From Candidatus Latescibacterota bacterium (GTDB lineage: Bacteria; JAAXHH01), in assembly GCA_012270975.1 (NCBI GenBank), contig JAAXHH010000032.1, positions 1 through 64,000 of the forward strand: DNA of 64,000 nucleotides, in the 5' to 3' direction. Numbering within the stretch: position 1 is the first letter of the stretch; each line of letters starts with the position of its first letter. The notes beneath the pieces are model-generated. The model did not search any database. It worked only from the letters and a program-made list of their open reading frames with translations, and was not told the origin of the DNA. Position numbers and translations under genes: made by a program. Positions 38,429 through 47,883 of the stretch are shown here, one piece after another.

Positions 38429-38513
38429 TGCGGTACGCTCCTTTCCCGGCGAGCGCTGGTTTTCGGCGCGCGGCCCGTAGCCGCACGGGCAAGCACGCGC
38501 CAGGCGGCACGTC

Positions 38514-39713
38514 ATGCTGAAGTTCCGAAACACGTTGAAAGTCCTGGCAGCTGCCTGCTTCCTCCTCTGGATAGTCGATGGTTGCCTGCTCATTCAGTCT
38601 GAATCCCCCCGTTCCGCGGCGCCCACTGCTGCCGGGTCCGCTCCGGTTCCGGGTCCCGAACTCCCGCCGCGCTATTCCGGCGCCATACATGTTCATTCCA
38701 CCTACTCCGACGGGGGCGGCACGGTCGCGGAGATCGTCCGGGCGGGACAGCACGCCGGACTGGATTTTCTGTTCCTGACCGATCACGACACCTTGCAGCC
38801 CCGGTTCGACGGCCACCAGGGGTATCATGACGGCCTGCTGCTGCTCGTCGGCGAGGAAGTCAACACCAGCGCGGGCCATCTGCTGGCTCTCGGCGTGGGG
38901 AAGGACGTGGATCAGGACGGCCCTCTGGGGCTGCCCGCGCTGATCGAAGAGATTTCGGAAGCGGGCGGGGTCTCCATCGCGGCTCATCCCACGGGCAGGC
39001 GTCCCTGGACCGACTGGACCGTTGAAAAGATGGATGGCCTGGAACTGCTCAACGCGAACAGCGACTGGCGCGACGACGGCGTGCTTGAACTGCTGCGGGC
39101 CCTGGTCTTCCTGCCTTTCCTGCCCGACGGGGTCTTCAACAGCCTCGTCGACCGTCCCGAAGAAGCCATCCGCCTCTGGATGCATCGCGCGCGGCGTCAG
39201 CCGGTGACCGTGATCGGCAGCGTGGACGCCCACGAGCGCATACCACTCTGGGGTGAGCGCCACCTGTCCTTCCCCACCTATGAGCGTATGTTCGGATTGA
39301 TCCGTACCTACGTGATCACCGGTACGGAACTGACCGGCGACGCCGGGGCCGACGAAGCGGCCCTGGTGGAAGCGCTCCGCCGCGGCAGTTGCTACGTGGT
39401 GCTGGAAGGGTACGAACCGGCTCCCGGTTTTTCCTTCGAGCTTACCATGGGGCCGGATAGAGTCTCCATGGGGTCCAGCGTAGGTTTCAAGGCAGGAGAA
39501 CGGTTGCACGTGACCGCGCCGTCATCGGGCCCGGTGCGCATTCGATTGTACAGAGACGAGGTGCCGCTGATCGAGACCGAAGGTCATGAACTGTTCGTGG
39601 AGATTCCCGGTCCGGGGGTCTATCACACCGAAGTCTACCAGATGCGCAGCACACTGCTGCGCGGCGAGCGTCAGAGACTCTGGATCATCTCGAACGCCAT
39701 CCGGGTGGAGTAG
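38514..39713 (+). CDS. PHP-domain phosphoesterase, probably exported or lipid-anchored
   Basis: The 399 aa begin with a basic-hydrophobic signal (LKFRNTLKVLAAACFLLWIVDGC). Cys23 may be a lipobox Cys, although Asp at -2 is unusual. The PHP metal-binding domain starts with GAIHVHSTYSDGGG (about residue 59) and FLTDHDT, then AAHPTG and SVDAHERI. A beta-rich tail follows (about 300-399). The substrate is unknown. Export sets it apart from cytoplasmic PHP enzymes such as histidinol phosphatase. Confidence 0.82.
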   Translation: MLKFRNTLKVLAAACFLLWIVDGCLLIQSESPRSAAPTAAGSAPVPGPELPPRYSGAIHVHSTYSDGGGTVAEIVRAGQHAGLDFLFLTDHDTLQPRFDGHQGYHDGLLLLVGEEVNTSAGHLLALGVGKDVDQDGPLGLPALIEEISEAGGVSIAAHPTGRRPWTDWTVEKMDGLELLNANSDWRDDGVLELLRALVFLPFLPDGVFNSLVDRPEEAIRLWMHRARRQPVTVIGSVDAHERIPLWGERHLSFPTYERMFGLIRTYVITGTELTGDAGADEAALVEALRRGSCYVVLEGYEPAPGFSFELTMGPDRVSMGSSVGFKAGERLHVTAPSSGPVRIRLYRDEVPLIETEGHELFVEIPGPGVYHTEVYQMRSTLLRGERQRLWIISNAIRVE

Positions 39714-39758
39714 GTCCGCAACCCGGCGGCGACCGTTCCGGTCTACCCTACCTCCGCC

Positions 39759-40766
39759 CTACCTTACCTCTGCCACTTTCCAGGCCAATTCCCGGCCGGG
39801 ATACATGGGGATGACGTCGCCGTACCGCTCTGGGATAACTGCGCCGGTCTTCTCGAAGACAACGGTTTTTTCCGGGGGCGCGACCCCGTAGATCCGCTTC
39901 GCGTTGTCCGAGACGAAGGCCTGCAGCCGGTCCAGCGCGCCGTGTTCTTCGAAGAGTTCGACGAGCATCTGCAAGGCGATGGGGGCAGTGAAGACCCCCG
40001 CGGCGCATCCGGCGGACTCTTTTTTATCGACCGGGTGGGGCGCGGAATCGCTGCCGAAGACGAGCCTTGGGTGGGCTGCGAGTGCGAGGGAGAGGAGCGC
40101 GTCGCGGTCTTCCGGCCGCTTGGCGATGGGCTTGCAGAAGAGGTGGGGATTGAACAGGCCGCCCGCCACGTCGTCCAGGGTGATAATCAGGTGCTGCAGG
40201 GTGACGGTCGCGGACAGGTTCTCGTAGCGGTCCAGGAGCGCGGCAGCCTCTCGGGTCGTGATGTGTTCCATGACGATGGCCAGCCGGGGGAAGCGCGTGG
40301 CCAGGTCTTCGTAGACGGGAAGAAACGCGCGCTCGCGGTCCATGACGAAATCCGTCGTTTCGCCGTGCACCATCAGCCGGATGCCCAGGTCCTGCATCAG
40401 GGCCAGGGTGTCCTCCACGTCGCGAAGTTCACCGACCCCCTCATCGCTGTGAGTCGTGACGCCCTCCGGGTACAGCTTGACGCCGATGATGCGGTCCTTC
40501 ATCGAAGCCAGTTCGCTTTCGGTGTAGGGCCGCATGAACAGGGTCATGTAGGGTTCGAAGGCATGGCCGTCCACGGCTTCCCTGATTTCCCGCTCGTACC
40601 GTTCCAGCCGGTCGAGGTTGTCCACGGGGGGCACCAGGTTGGGCATGATCACGCCGCCCGCGAAGGTCTCCGCGCTCAGCGGCGCCACGCGCCTGAGCAT
40701 GGCGTCTTCGCGGAAATGGATGTGCATGTCCAGGGGGGAATGCAGGGAAATGGTAGTGTTCGACAT
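39759..40766 (-). CDS. pyrC: Dihydroorotase (E. coli PyrC type)
   Basis: Pyrimidine synthesis: cyclises carbamoyl aspartate. The 335 aa have the metal motif [11 protein letters not shown], the metal-bridging Lys region [28 protein letters not shown] and the C-terminal FGSDSAPHP. Other pyr genes are not nearby. It converges with the PHP gene and precedes no terminator that can be seen. Confidence 0.95.
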   Translation of the reverse strand: MSNTTISLHSPLDMHIHFREDAMLRRVAPLSAETFAGGVIMPNLVPPVDNLDRLERYEREIREAVDGHAFEPYMTLFMRPYTESELASMKDRIIGVKLYPEGVTTHSDEGVGELRDVEDTLALMQDLGIRLMVHGETTDFVMDRERAFLPVYEDLATRFPRLAIVMEHITTREAAALLDRYENLSATVTLQHLIITLDDVAGGLFNPHLFCKPIAKRPEDRDALLSLALAAHPRLVFGSDSAPHPVDKKESAGCAAGVFTAPIALQMLVELFEEHGALDRLQAFVSDNAKRIYGVAPPEKTVVFEKTGAVIPERYGDVIPMYPGRELAWKVAEVR

Positions 40767-40821
40767 GAGATGAGCAGGGTTCGAAACAACGCCTTCTGAC
40801 GTTAAGTGCCGGGGTCGTACA

Positions 40822-41901
40822 TCAAGAGCCGGGATCGACGAAAGGCAGATCCACGATTTCGGCGCCGGCCAGGCCGCCGTCCACCGCTACACCCACAGGT
40901 CCGCCCGACTCCCTGTACCTCCGCCGGACGAATCCCAGCGCGATGATGCCACGCACCGCCCGTCCATGGACCGCCGTGGTGATCCAGCCCGCGTCCTTGC
41001 CGTCCTTCTGAATCAAGGCATCCCGTTCGGGCAGCATTTCCCCGTTTATGGTAAGGCCCGACAGCATTCGGTTGGGGCGTCCCCGGTGCTCCATCATCAC
41101 GACCGGTTCCTGGCCGATGTAGCACCCCTTGGTAAAACTGACCGCCCGGTCCTTCACCGCTTCGTTGGGAATGATGCGATCGTCCAGTTCCGCTGTGCAG
41201 CGGGGGATGCCCGCTTCCACGCGAAGCACTTCGAGCGCATCGAAACCGATTGGGACGCAGGAGGCATCTCCCTCGCCGCCGAGCAGCGCCTTCCAGATCT
41301 CGTCCGCGCTTTCGGCGGGGACGTACACGTCAAAGTCCCGTTCGCCCGTCCGGTGGGACCGCGCCACGGTCACGGCCAGGCCGTTCCATGCTATCTCGGC
41401 ATGTCCGCAGGGGGGAAGCGGGTCCATGGGGCCGGTCACGCGCTGGAGGCAGGCCTCCGCGTTCCTGCCGTACACGCCGATCAATCCGTACTGCGTGGTG
41501 ACCTCCTCGAATTCGACGTCGTCGATGAGGGCGTAACGGTCGAGCGTGTCCCGCAGGACACCCGCCATTCCGGGTTCCACGTCGATGAGCAGGTCCTCCT
41601 CGCGTACATAGACCGTCATGTCCGAGATGATTTTTCCCTGGGGCGTCAGCATGCAGGCATAGACGCCCTCGCCGGGGCCTAGCTGCGCCACGTCGTTGGT
41701 CACCACGCGGTGCAGGAAGTTCTGACGGTCTCCGCCCGTCATGCGCAGTTTGCCGCGGTGGGAAAGGTCACACGCGCCGGCGGCGGTCCGGACCGACCGG
41801 TATTCGGCGGCGGCGTCCCCGTAGTGAAGCACGGCCGGCCGGCCGTGGAAGTCGCCCGCGACCGCGCCGAGATCGTCGTGGCTTATGGTCGTTTCAAGCA
41901 T
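40822..41901 (-). CDS. ygfZ: Folate-binding protein YgfZ / GcvT-like
   Basis: The 359 aa belong to the aminomethyltransferase superfamily. The YgfZ signature [10 protein letters not shown] (about 255-264) is present, as are [23 protein letters not shown]-type N-terminal residues. In E. coli YgfZ uses folate to support Fe-S cluster enzymes. The KGCYIGQE motif favours YgfZ over the glycine-cleavage T protein. Confidence 0.9.
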   Translation of the reverse strand: MLETTISHDDLGAVAGDFHGRPAVLHYGDAAAEYRSVRTAAGACDLSHRGKLRMTGGDRQNFLHRVVTNDVAQLGPGEGVYACMLTPQGKIISDMTVYVREEDLLIDVEPGMAGVLRDTLDRYALIDDVEFEEVTTQYGLIGVYGRNAEACLQRVTGPMDPLPPCGHAEIAWNGLAVTVARSHRTGERDFDVYVPAESADEIWKALLGGEGDASCVPIGFDALEVLRVEAGIPRCTAELDDRIIPNEAVKDRAVSFTKGCYIGQEPVVMMEHRGRPNRMLSGLTINGEMLPERDALIQKDGKDAGWITTAVHGRAVRGIIALGFVRRRYRESGGPVGVAVDGGLAGAEIVDLPFVDPGS

Positions 41902-42026
41902 CTGTGCACCGGGTGTTGAATCAGGGTCCCGAAAGAAAGGAATGCACCGTGAAAACGCTATGTATCAATGCGCGGGGCCCCCGCTCCTGTCAATCTATAT
42001 TTTCGGCGTGGCAGGGGCCTTTAAGG

Positions 42027-42055
42027 TTGACACTTCGCCGGGTTTTCGTTATGCT
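42027..42055 (+). promoter_or_regulatory. Promoter of glyS
   Basis: TTGACA (42027-42032), a 17-bp spacer and TATGCT (42050-42055). The start is expected near 42062, about 70 nt before the glyS GTG. No T-box or other riboswitch was recognised in this leader. Confidence 0.82.
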
Positions 42056-42132
42056 GAACGCGTTGTGCGCGGCACGCCGGAAGTGCCGCGTTATCCGATA
42101 TCTCCCCTTCATCAAGATCGGAAAGGACCGCG

Positions 42133-43731
42133 GTGCCCGCCGTCTCGCTGGAACAACTCGTATCGCTCTGCAAGCGCCGCGGAATCATCTACCCGGGCTC
42201 CGAAATCTACGGTGGGCTGCAGGGACTGTACGACTACGGCCCGGTGGGCGTCGAACTGAAGAACAACATCGTGGATTCCTGGTGGCGGAGGAACGTCTAT
42301 GAACGGGATGACATGGAGGGACTCGACAGCGCCATCCTGATGAATCCGCTGACCTGGAAGTATTCGGGCCACGAGGAAACCTTCGTCGACCCCCTGGTGG
42401 ACTGCCGGAAGTGCCAGGGCCGTTGGCGCGCCGACCAGGTTGGGGGAAGCTGCCCCGCGTGCGGTTCCACGGACCTGACCGAACCGCGGCCCTTCAACCT
42501 GATGTTCAAGACCCAGGTGGGTCCGGTCTCTGAAGAGGACGCCTACGCGTACCTGCGTCCGGAAACGGCCCAGGGCATATTCGTCAATTTCAACAACGTA
42601 CTGACCACCACGGCGCGCAAGCTGCCCTTCGGCATCGCCCAGGTGGGCAAGGGGTTCCGCAACGAGATCAATCCCCGCAACTTCCTGTTCCGCGTCCGCG
42701 AGTTCGACATGCTGGAGATCGAGTTCTTCGTCCATCCCGGTACCGAGGACGAATGGCAGGACCGTTGGCTGGAGGACCGCCTCGCCTGGTGGGAACACAT
42801 CGGCGTCAGCGGGGACAACATCCAGATCCTTGACGTTCCGCGGGAGGATCTCGCCCACTACTCCAAGAAGACCTACGACCTGATGTACCGGTATCCCTCC
42901 CTAGGTTTCGAGGAACTGGAGGGCATTGCGAGCCGGACGGACTTCGACCTGGGCGCCCACACGCGGTACCAGGAGCAGTACGACCTCACGGCGCAGGTCC
43001 CGGAAAACCCATCCAGCACGACGCGGCTCTCCTATTTCGATCCGCAGGCGAACCGCCACGTGATCCCCTTCGTGGTCGAGCCGTCGGCGGGGGTCGGCCG
43101 CTGCCTGCTGGCCGTGCTCAGCGAAGCCTACGACGAATCCATGGTGAAGGCACCGCCGGAGGACAAGGCCTCCGGGATCGCCAGCGGGCTCGACGCGTTC
43201 AACGCCGCCGTCTCGGGGAACACCAAGCTGCCGGCCGACGCGCGGGACGCCCTGCTTGCCTTCGGTGAGTCCATTTCGAGCGAACTGCCCGAAAGCATGC
43301 CGCGCATCGACGCGCTCCTGGCCATGCCGGGCGCCGACCGGATCAAGGAGGGCAAGACGCTGAGGAACCTGTCCCAGAAGGTCATCGGCGACCACTACCG
43401 GACGGTGCTGCGGCTCAAGCCCCACCTGGCCCCGGTCAAGGTGGCGGTCTTTCCCCTGAAGCGGACCGACGACCGGATCGCGTCCACGGCCCGGGACATC
43501 CGCAAGTCGCTGCAGTCCGGGGGCAGGATACGCACGGTATACGACGACACGGGCGCCATTGGAAAACTCTACCGTCGCCAGGACGAAATCGGCACCCCCC
43601 TGTGCGTCACGGTCGATTTCCAGACGATCGACGACCGGACGGTGACGGTCCGCGACCGGGATACCATGGCGCAGGACCGGGTGGCCATCGACGAGTTGAA
43701 GGTATACGTGGAAGAAAAGCTCGCTTCGTGA
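42133..43731 (+). CDS. glyS: Glycyl-tRNA synthetase, single-chain (alpha2) type
   Basis: Class II synthetase, 532 aa. The core shows GGLQGLYDYGPVGVELKNNI, motif 2 GKGFRNEINPRNFLFRVREF, RPETAQGIFVNFNNVL and motif 3 VGRCLLAVLSEAYDE. A C4 zinc-like element (CRKCQ with CPACG) lies near residue 96. The anticodon domain starts at LAPVKVAVFPLK. About 80 residues (about 335-415) are inserted between motif 3 and the anticodon domain. GTG 42133 has AAAGGA upstream. Confidence 0.95.
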   Translation: MPAVSLEQLVSLCKRRGIIYPGSEIYGGLQGLYDYGPVGVELKNNIVDSWWRRNVYERDDMEGLDSAILMNPLTWKYSGHEETFVDPLVDCRKCQGRWRADQVGGSCPACGSTDLTEPRPFNLMFKTQVGPVSEEDAYAYLRPETAQGIFVNFNNVLTTTARKLPFGIAQVGKGFRNEINPRNFLFRVREFDMLEIEFFVHPGTEDEWQDRWLEDRLAWWEHIGVSGDNIQILDVPREDLAHYSKKTYDLMYRYPSLGFEELEGIASRTDFDLGAHTRYQEQYDLTAQVPENPSSTTRLSYFDPQANRHVIPFVVEPSAGVGRCLLAVLSEAYDESMVKAPPEDKASGIASGLDAFNAAVSGNTKLPADARDALLAFGESISSELPESMPRIDALLAMPGADRIKEGKTLRNLSQKVIGDHYRTVLRLKPHLAPVKVAVFPLKRTDDRIASTARDIRKSLQSGGRIRTVYDDTGAIGKLYRRQDEIGTPLCVTVDFQTIDDRTVTVRDRDTMAQDRVAIDELKVYVEEKLAS

Positions 43732-43740
43732 GCCGTACCG

Positions 43741-43810
43741 CCCCGGCGGTTAACGGACCGCCTCGGCGGTAAACGGACTGCCCCGGCGGTAAACGGACCG
43801 CCCCGGCGGC
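43741..43810. repeat. 20-bp tandem repeat (3.5 copies) after the glyS stop
   Basis: Units CCCCGGCGGTTAACGGACCG, CCTCGGCGGTAAACGGACTG, CCCCGGCGGTAAACGGACCG and a half copy run head to tail from 43741 to 43810, with one to three differences. They fill the spacer to the next gene. Confidence 0.92.
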
Positions 43811-43835
43811 GCTAGAGATGAGAAAGGAGTACTAC

Positions 43836-45008
43836 ATGGCACGCAACATCAACGTGGGTCTGGTGGGTTATTCGTTCATGGGCAAGGCGCACAGCCACGC
43901 CTTCAAGGACATGTCCTTCTTCTTTCCGGATGCGGCCGGCGTGCCGGTCATGAAGGCCATTTGCGGCCGGAACGAGGAGAATGTCAGGGGCGCGGCCGCC
44001 GAGTTCGGCTGGGAAGGATACGAGACCGACTGGAAGACGCTGATCGCCCGGGACGACATCGACCTCATCGACGTTTCGACGCCGGGCGACAGCCACGCGG
44101 AGATCGCCATCGCCGCCGCAGAGGCGGGCAAGCACGTATTCTGCGAGAAACCGTTGGCCAACAGCCTGGCGGAGGCCCGCGCCATGGCCGAAGCCGTCAA
44201 CCGGGCGGGCGTGAAGAGCATGGTAGCCTATAATTACCGCCGGGTGCCCGCCGTCGCGCTGGCCAAGCGGCTCATCGAAGAAGGGCGCATCGGCGAGGTA
44301 TACCACTGGCGCGCCGTCTACCTGCAGGACTGGATCATGGACCCCGATTTCCCACTGGTGTGGCGTCTGCAGAAGGAAAAGGCCGGCTCAGGGCCCCACG
44401 GCGACCTGAACGCCCACATCATCGACCTGGCCCGGTATCTCATCGGCGAGATCACCGAGGTGACCGGCATGCAGGAGACCTTCATCAAGGAGCGCCCCAT
44501 TGTCGATGAGATCGATTCGGCCCTCGGCGCCAGCGCCGGGACTTCCACGCGGACGGGACCGGTGACCGTGGATGACACGACCCTGGCGCTCGCCCGGTTC
44601 GAGAACGGCGCCGTGGGCTCCTTCGAAGCCACGCGGTTCGCCGGCGGACGCCGCAACGGAAACCGTTTCGAGATCAACGGCAGCAAGGGTTCCATCGCCT
44701 TCAACCTGGAGAAGATGAACGAGCTTCAGTACTACAACCGGGAAGACGAGGACCACGTTCAGGGCTTCCGCGAGATCATCGTGACCGAAGGCGTCCACCC
44801 CTACATGGACCGGTGGTGGCCGCCCGGGCACATCATCGGCTGGGAACACACCTTCATCCACGAGGTGTACGATCTCATGCAGGCCATCGCCGGCGCCGAC
44901 GACAACCTCCATCCGGACTTCGACGAAGGCGTCCGGGATCAGGCCGTGCTGGAAGCCGTTTCGCTATCGGCGGAAAACGGCGCCTGGGTCAGGATCGCCG
45001 ACCTTTAG
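43836..45008 (+). CDS. Gfo/Idh/MocA family oxidoreductase
   Basis: NAD(P)-dependent dehydrogenase family acting on sugars or inositols. The 390 aa start with the Rossmann loop NVGLVGYSFMGKAHSHAF and contain the family motif EKPLANSLAEA (about residue 103) and the catalytic-type region GPHGDLNAHIIDLARYL. The ATG at 43836 is preferred over one 18 bases upstream because AAAGGAGT lies just before it. It begins a cluster with an isomerase, a solute-binding lipoprotein and a PhyH protein. The substrate is unknown. Confidence 0.92.
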   Translation: MARNINVGLVGYSFMGKAHSHAFKDMSFFFPDAAGVPVMKAICGRNEENVRGAAAEFGWEGYETDWKTLIARDDIDLIDVSTPGDSHAEIAIAAAEAGKHVFCEKPLANSLAEARAMAEAVNRAGVKSMVAYNYRRVPAVALAKRLIEEGRIGEVYHWRAVYLQDWIMDPDFPLVWRLQKEKAGSGPHGDLNAHIIDLARYLIGEITEVTGMQETFIKERPIVDEIDSALGASAGTSTRTGPVTVDDTTLALARFENGAVGSFEATRFAGGRRNGNRFEINGSKGSIAFNLEKMNELQYYNREDEDHVQGFREIIVTEGVHPYMDRWWPPGHIIGWEHTFIHEVYDLMQAIAGADDNLHPDFDEGVRDQAVLEAVSLSAENGAWVRIADL

Positions 45009-45095
45009 ACAAGATGCCGGCGCGGGGAGCTCGTCGTCAACCGGTGGCGCCCGCGCCGTACGTGCCGAACATGAAACCGAAAGGAGCAAGCAACC

Positions 45096-46097
45096 ATGTC
45101 CCGTCCCGTAACGCTATTTACCGGCCAGTGGGCGGACCTCACGCTGGACACCCTCGCCGGGAAGGCGGCGAGCTGGGGATTCGACGGTCTCGAGCTGGCC
45201 TGCTGGGGTGACCATTTCGACGTGCGACAGGGCGCCGAAAGCAGGGCGTACTGCGAAGACCGAAGGGCACTGCTCGACAGGCACGGCCTGCAGATATTCT
45301 CCATCAGCAACCATCTCGCCGGGCAGGCGGTCTGCGACCTGATCGATTCCCGCCACGAGGCGATTCTCCCGCCGCATGTCTGGGGGGATGGGGATCCGGA
45401 AGGCGTGCGGCAGCGCGCGGCCGAAGAGATGAAACTGACCGCACGGGCCGCGGCCAACATGGGCCTCAGCGTGGTCAACGGGTTCACCGGCTCGTCGATC
45501 TGGCACCTGCTCTACTCCTTCCCGCCCGTGGATTCCGCATCGATCGACGCGGGGTACGAGGACTTCGCGGCGCGCTGGAATCCGATCCTGGACGTGTTCG
45601 ACGAGGTCGGCGTGAAGTTCGGCCTGGAAGTGCATCCAACGGAAATCGCCTTCGATATCTCCTCCGCCGGACGAGCGCTGGACGCCCTGGACAACCGTGA
45701 AGCCTTCGGCTTCAACTACGATCCCAGCCACTTCGGCTACCAGGGGGTGGACTACGTCGAGTTCATCCGGACCTTCAGGGACCGGATTTACCACGTCCAC
45801 ATGAAAGACGTCTGGTGGTCGGAACGTCCGACCCGTGCGGGTGTATTCGGCGGCCACGTCAACTTCGGCCATTCCGACCGGTACTGGGATTTCCGGTCCC
45901 TCGGCCGCGGCAGCATCGATTTCGAGGAGATCATCCGAGCGCTCAACGAGATCGGGTACCAGGGTCCGCTCTCCATCGAGTGGGAGGACAGCGGCATGGA
46001 CCGCGAGCACGGCGCCGAGGAGGCCTGTGCCTTCACGAAGGGTGTAGACTTTCCGCCTTCCGACGTGGCCTTCGACGCCGCCTTCGCGGAAGAATGA
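45096..46097 (+). CDS. Sugar phosphate isomerase/epimerase (AP endonuclease 2 family)
   Basis: The 333-aa TIM barrel shows likely metal ligands in [26 protein letters not shown] and SIEWED. The pairing with a Gfo/Idh/MocA oxidoreductase is typical of inositol or uronate catabolic modules. A good ribosome site (AAAGGAG) precedes ATG 45096. The precise reaction cannot be read. Confidence 0.9.
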   Translation: MSRPVTLFTGQWADLTLDTLAGKAASWGFDGLELACWGDHFDVRQGAESRAYCEDRRALLDRHGLQIFSISNHLAGQAVCDLIDSRHEAILPPHVWGDGDPEGVRQRAAEEMKLTARAAANMGLSVVNGFTGSSIWHLLYSFPPVDSASIDAGYEDFAARWNPILDVFDEVGVKFGLEVHPTEIAFDISSAGRALDALDNREAFGFNYDPSHFGYQGVDYVEFIRTFRDRIYHVHMKDVWWSERPTRAGVFGGHVNFGHSDRYWDFRSLGRGSIDFEEIIRALNEIGYQGPLSIEWEDSGMDREHGAEEACAFTKGVDFPPSDVAFDAAFAEE

Positions 46098-46152
46098 CCG
46101 AACGGCAGGATAGCGTCGCGGCGTAGTGGCTCACGGTAGACAAGAGGGTTCG

Positions 46153-47862
46153 ATGCGTCGATGGATACACGCCCTTATCGGTATCGCCGCGTTCTTCGCC
46201 GGGGCCTGCGGGTCGCCAGGTGACGGAGCCGGCACCGGAACCCAGGCGTCGCGCGTCAACGCGGTGGACCGGGAACTGCCGGCCGACGCCGCCCCGCTCA
46301 GCGAGCAGTTCATCCGGCTGAGCATGCTGGAGCCGTCCACCCTGGACGTGGGCATCTCCCTCTTCGACGCCCAGTTCAACGCCTTCCTCTTCGAATCCCT
46401 GCTGGTCTTCGACGAAGACATGGAGATCCGGGGCGCGGCGGCCGAGTCCTGGTCCGTGGCGGACGACCACGTGACCTGGACATTCAGGATCCGCGCCGGC
46501 GCGAAGTGGAGCGACGGCCGGCCGGTGACCGCCCACGATTTCGAATGGTCCTTCCGCCGGCTGCTCGATCCCGCTCACGCCAACATCTTCGCCTACTTCT
46601 ACTACCCGATCAAGGGCGCCCGGGCTTTCAACACGGGGCTGACGAGCGATGCATCGACCGTCGGCGTCCGGGCGGTGGACGACCGCACGCTGGTGATCGA
46701 AACCGAAGAGCCCTGTTCCTATTTCCCCTACATACTCACCTTTTTCACTTCCGTTCCGGCGCCCCGGTGGCAGGTTGAAAAGTACGGGATCCAGTGGTCC
46801 GAACCGGAATACTGCGTGTCGAATTCCACCTGGCGCCTGGCGACCTGGGACAAGAGCGTCGGCATGACGTATACGCTCAATCCCCACTACAACGGACCGT
46901 GGAAGGGATATCTCGAGCGCATCGAGTTCACTTTCATCCTGCCGGGCTGGCGCGGGCTGCCCGCCTACGAAAACAGCGAATTCGACCGGATCGCAGTCCT
47001 GGGTCCCGATTACCATCACGCGCGCATGGATCCCGTCCTGAGCCGTGAATTGATCACCTATCCCAACTTCGGAACGTACTATACGATTTTCAAGACCACT
47101 GAGCCTCCCTACAACAACATCCGGCTGCGCCAGGCCCTCGCCCACGCCATCGACCGCGAGGCCATCTGCGACGTCGTCCTGGGCGGCGGCGCCACGCCGG
47201 CCTACGGCATGCTGCCGAAAGGGTTTCCCGGGTACCAGGTGGAGCGGATCCGTGAGTTTCAGGCGTTTGACCCGGAACTAGCCCGGCGGAGACTGGCGGA
47301 AGCGGGTTATCCCGACGGAAAGGGACTTCCCCCGCTCGAACTCTGGGTGCGGGGACAGCCGCCGACGCCGGACGAATGGAACGTGGTGGTCGCCATGCAG
47401 CAGATGTTCCAGGAGCACCTGGGGATCAAAGTGAATCTCCGCCAGCAGTCCACCAACGCCTTCAACGCCTTCATGCGCGACCACGAGATCCCGTGGGGAT
47501 TTCTCTGGTTCAACATGGACTACCCGGATCCCAGCGACATGATCGCCGTGCCCTGGCGCTCCCAGCCCGCGGGATCGGGCCGGCAGGACTGGAAACACGA
47601 TGGTTTCGACCGTCTGGTAGATGCCGCCGCGCGGGAATTCGACGAGGAAAAACGCGTGGCCATGTACCAGGACGCCGAGGTGATCCTGGCCGAGGAAGCG
47701 GCGGGCGTGTTCCTGCACAACATGGTCAATGCGACCCTGGTCAAGCCCTGGGTCATGGGCATCGGGGAGAACCGGTACGGCGACCGAAGGTGGAGCGGTT
47801 TCGCGCCGTCCTTCGCAACGCTGTACATCGGAGAACAGGGGCAGGATTCGGGCCGGCGTTAG
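46153..47862 (+). CDS. Extracellular solute-binding lipoprotein, family 5 (OppA/DppA-like)
   Basis: From ATG 46153 (AAGAGGG upstream) the 569 aa begin MRRWIHALIGIAAFFAGACG, a lipoprotein signal with Cys19. The SBP_bac_5 fold follows: AAESWSVADDHVTWTFRIR, GAKWSDGRPVTAHDFEWSF and the C-terminal LFWFNMDYPDPSDM-like region. It would bind peptides or other oligomers for an ABC importer, but no permease or ATPase gene is adjacent. It forms a cluster with the two upstream genes. Confidence 0.9.
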   Translation: MRRWIHALIGIAAFFAGACGSPGDGAGTGTQASRVNAVDRELPADAAPLSEQFIRLSMLEPSTLDVGISLFDAQFNAFLFESLLVFDEDMEIRGAAAESWSVADDHVTWTFRIRAGAKWSDGRPVTAHDFEWSFRRLLDPAHANIFAYFYYPIKGARAFNTGLTSDASTVGVRAVDDRTLVIETEEPCSYFPYILTFFTSVPAPRWQVEKYGIQWSEPEYCVSNSTWRLATWDKSVGMTYTLNPHYNGPWKGYLERIEFTFILPGWRGLPAYENSEFDRIAVLGPDYHHARMDPVLSRELITYPNFGTYYTIFKTTEPPYNNIRLRQALAHAIDREAICDVVLGGGATPAYGMLPKGFPGYQVERIREFQAFDPELARRRLAEAGYPDGKGLPPLELWVRGQPPTPDEWNVVVAMQQMFQEHLGIKVNLRQQSTNAFNAFMRDHEIPWGFLWFNMDYPDPSDMIAVPWRSQPAGSGRQDWKHDGFDRLVDAAAREFDEEKRVAMYQDAEVILAEEAAGVFLHNMVNATLVKPWVMGIGENRYGDRRWSGFAPSFATLYIGEQGQDSGRR

Positions 47863-47883
47863 GGTTCTGGTTGCCGGCAGCGA

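Noticed and set aside
42056-42132. T-box or glycine riboswitch before glyS
   Set aside because: No T-box core (AGGGUGGNACCGCG-like), specifier loop or terminator was found in this 77-nt leader.
43741-43810. Possible CRISPR-like array (3.5 repeats)
   Set aside because: Units are directly tandem with no spacers and no cas genes are nearby.
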